From UMGS1532 sp045594795 (GTDB lineage Bacteria; Bacillota; Clostridia; Oscillospirales; Acutalibacteraceae): 5,518 bases of DNA. The stretch's first letter is position 1; each line of letters opens with the position of its first letter. The notes beneath the pieces were generated by a model, which was given only the letters and a program-made list of their open reading frames with translations, was not told the origin of the DNA and searched no databases. Shown here in pieces: positions 5,469-5,518 of this stretch. The DNA lies in assembly GCA_045594795.1 (NCBI GenBank), contig JAZNZF010000033.1, forward strand, positions 1 to 5,518. The letters run 5' to 3'. The translations under genes and the position numbers were made by a program.

Positions 5469-5494
5469 ATAGTATCTTTGAAAGCAAAAATCAA
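5466..5494 (-). promoter_or_regulatory. Distal promoter reading through the palindromic element toward nfnAB
   Basis: On the minus strand TTGATT (5489-5494) and a perfect TATAAT (5466-5471) are separated by 17 bases, the best sigma-A-type promoter in this region. Transcription would begin near 5459, at the outer inverted repeat of the element, and give nfnAB a leader of about 213 bases. Bases 5495-5518 beyond it are AT-rich; I see no gene in them. Confidence 0.55.
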
Positions 5495-5518
5495 ACTTTT
5501 TTAACAATTTCTGCGTTT

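Noticed and set aside
5291..5494. A 67-residue open frame on the minus strand across the palindromes
   Set aside because: It runs through the inverted repeats, overlaps the distal promoter and has no recognisable domain. The frame is most likely a chance opening.

Overview
The window looks like a chromosomal segment of a low-GC Gram-positive anaerobe, most likely a gut Clostridia-type Firmicute. The reasons are strong AGGAGG-type ribosome binding sites, an electron-bifurcating NfnAB transhydrogenase, a membrane-anchored HtrA protease of Firmicutes layout, and phage tail proteins of a kind common in gut Firmicutes. The species cannot be named from the sequence.

Layout, left to right. (1) 1-1242, minus strand: two coupled phage-type tail or receptor-binding genes. 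Upstream is a BppU-like baseplate protein with a coiled coil and a TLAGYGITDA tail-fibre motif. Downstream, overlapping it by ATGA, is the N-terminal part of a LamG-like protein (YIESTGTQYIDTG) cut by the window edge. (2) 1243-1512: a divergent intergenic region with a GCAAC half-site cluster, an extended -10 promoter whose spacer is a perfect 12-bp palindrome, and a triloop hairpin just before the next ribosome binding site. (3) 1513-2928, plus strand: complete HtrA/DegP-like serine protease, followed by a strong bidirectional terminator shared with the convergent operon. (4) 2998-5246, minus strand: nfnA-nfnB, overlapping by one base (TAATG). (5) 5247-5518: a non-coding region upstream of nfnA that is almost entirely palindromic.

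The nfnAB pair couples NADH, ferredoxin and NADPH pools and serves fermentative redox balance. HtrA serves envelope protein quality control. The tail genes are probably from a prophage or a prophage remnant whose edge is at this locus.

The most unusual feature is the element at about 5303-5468. Six perfect inverted repeats of unrelated sequence stand side by side. They can be drawn as two adjacent four-way junctions, each closed by its own stem (5304-5308 with 5371-5375, and 5385-5395 with 5457-5468). A 9-bp inverted repeat (5303-5311/5452-5460) bounds the whole. A good sigma-A-type promoter on the minus strand (5466-5494) points through it toward nfnA, so it may be transcribed as a structured nfnAB leader; it may equally be a MITE-like or other DNA-level element.
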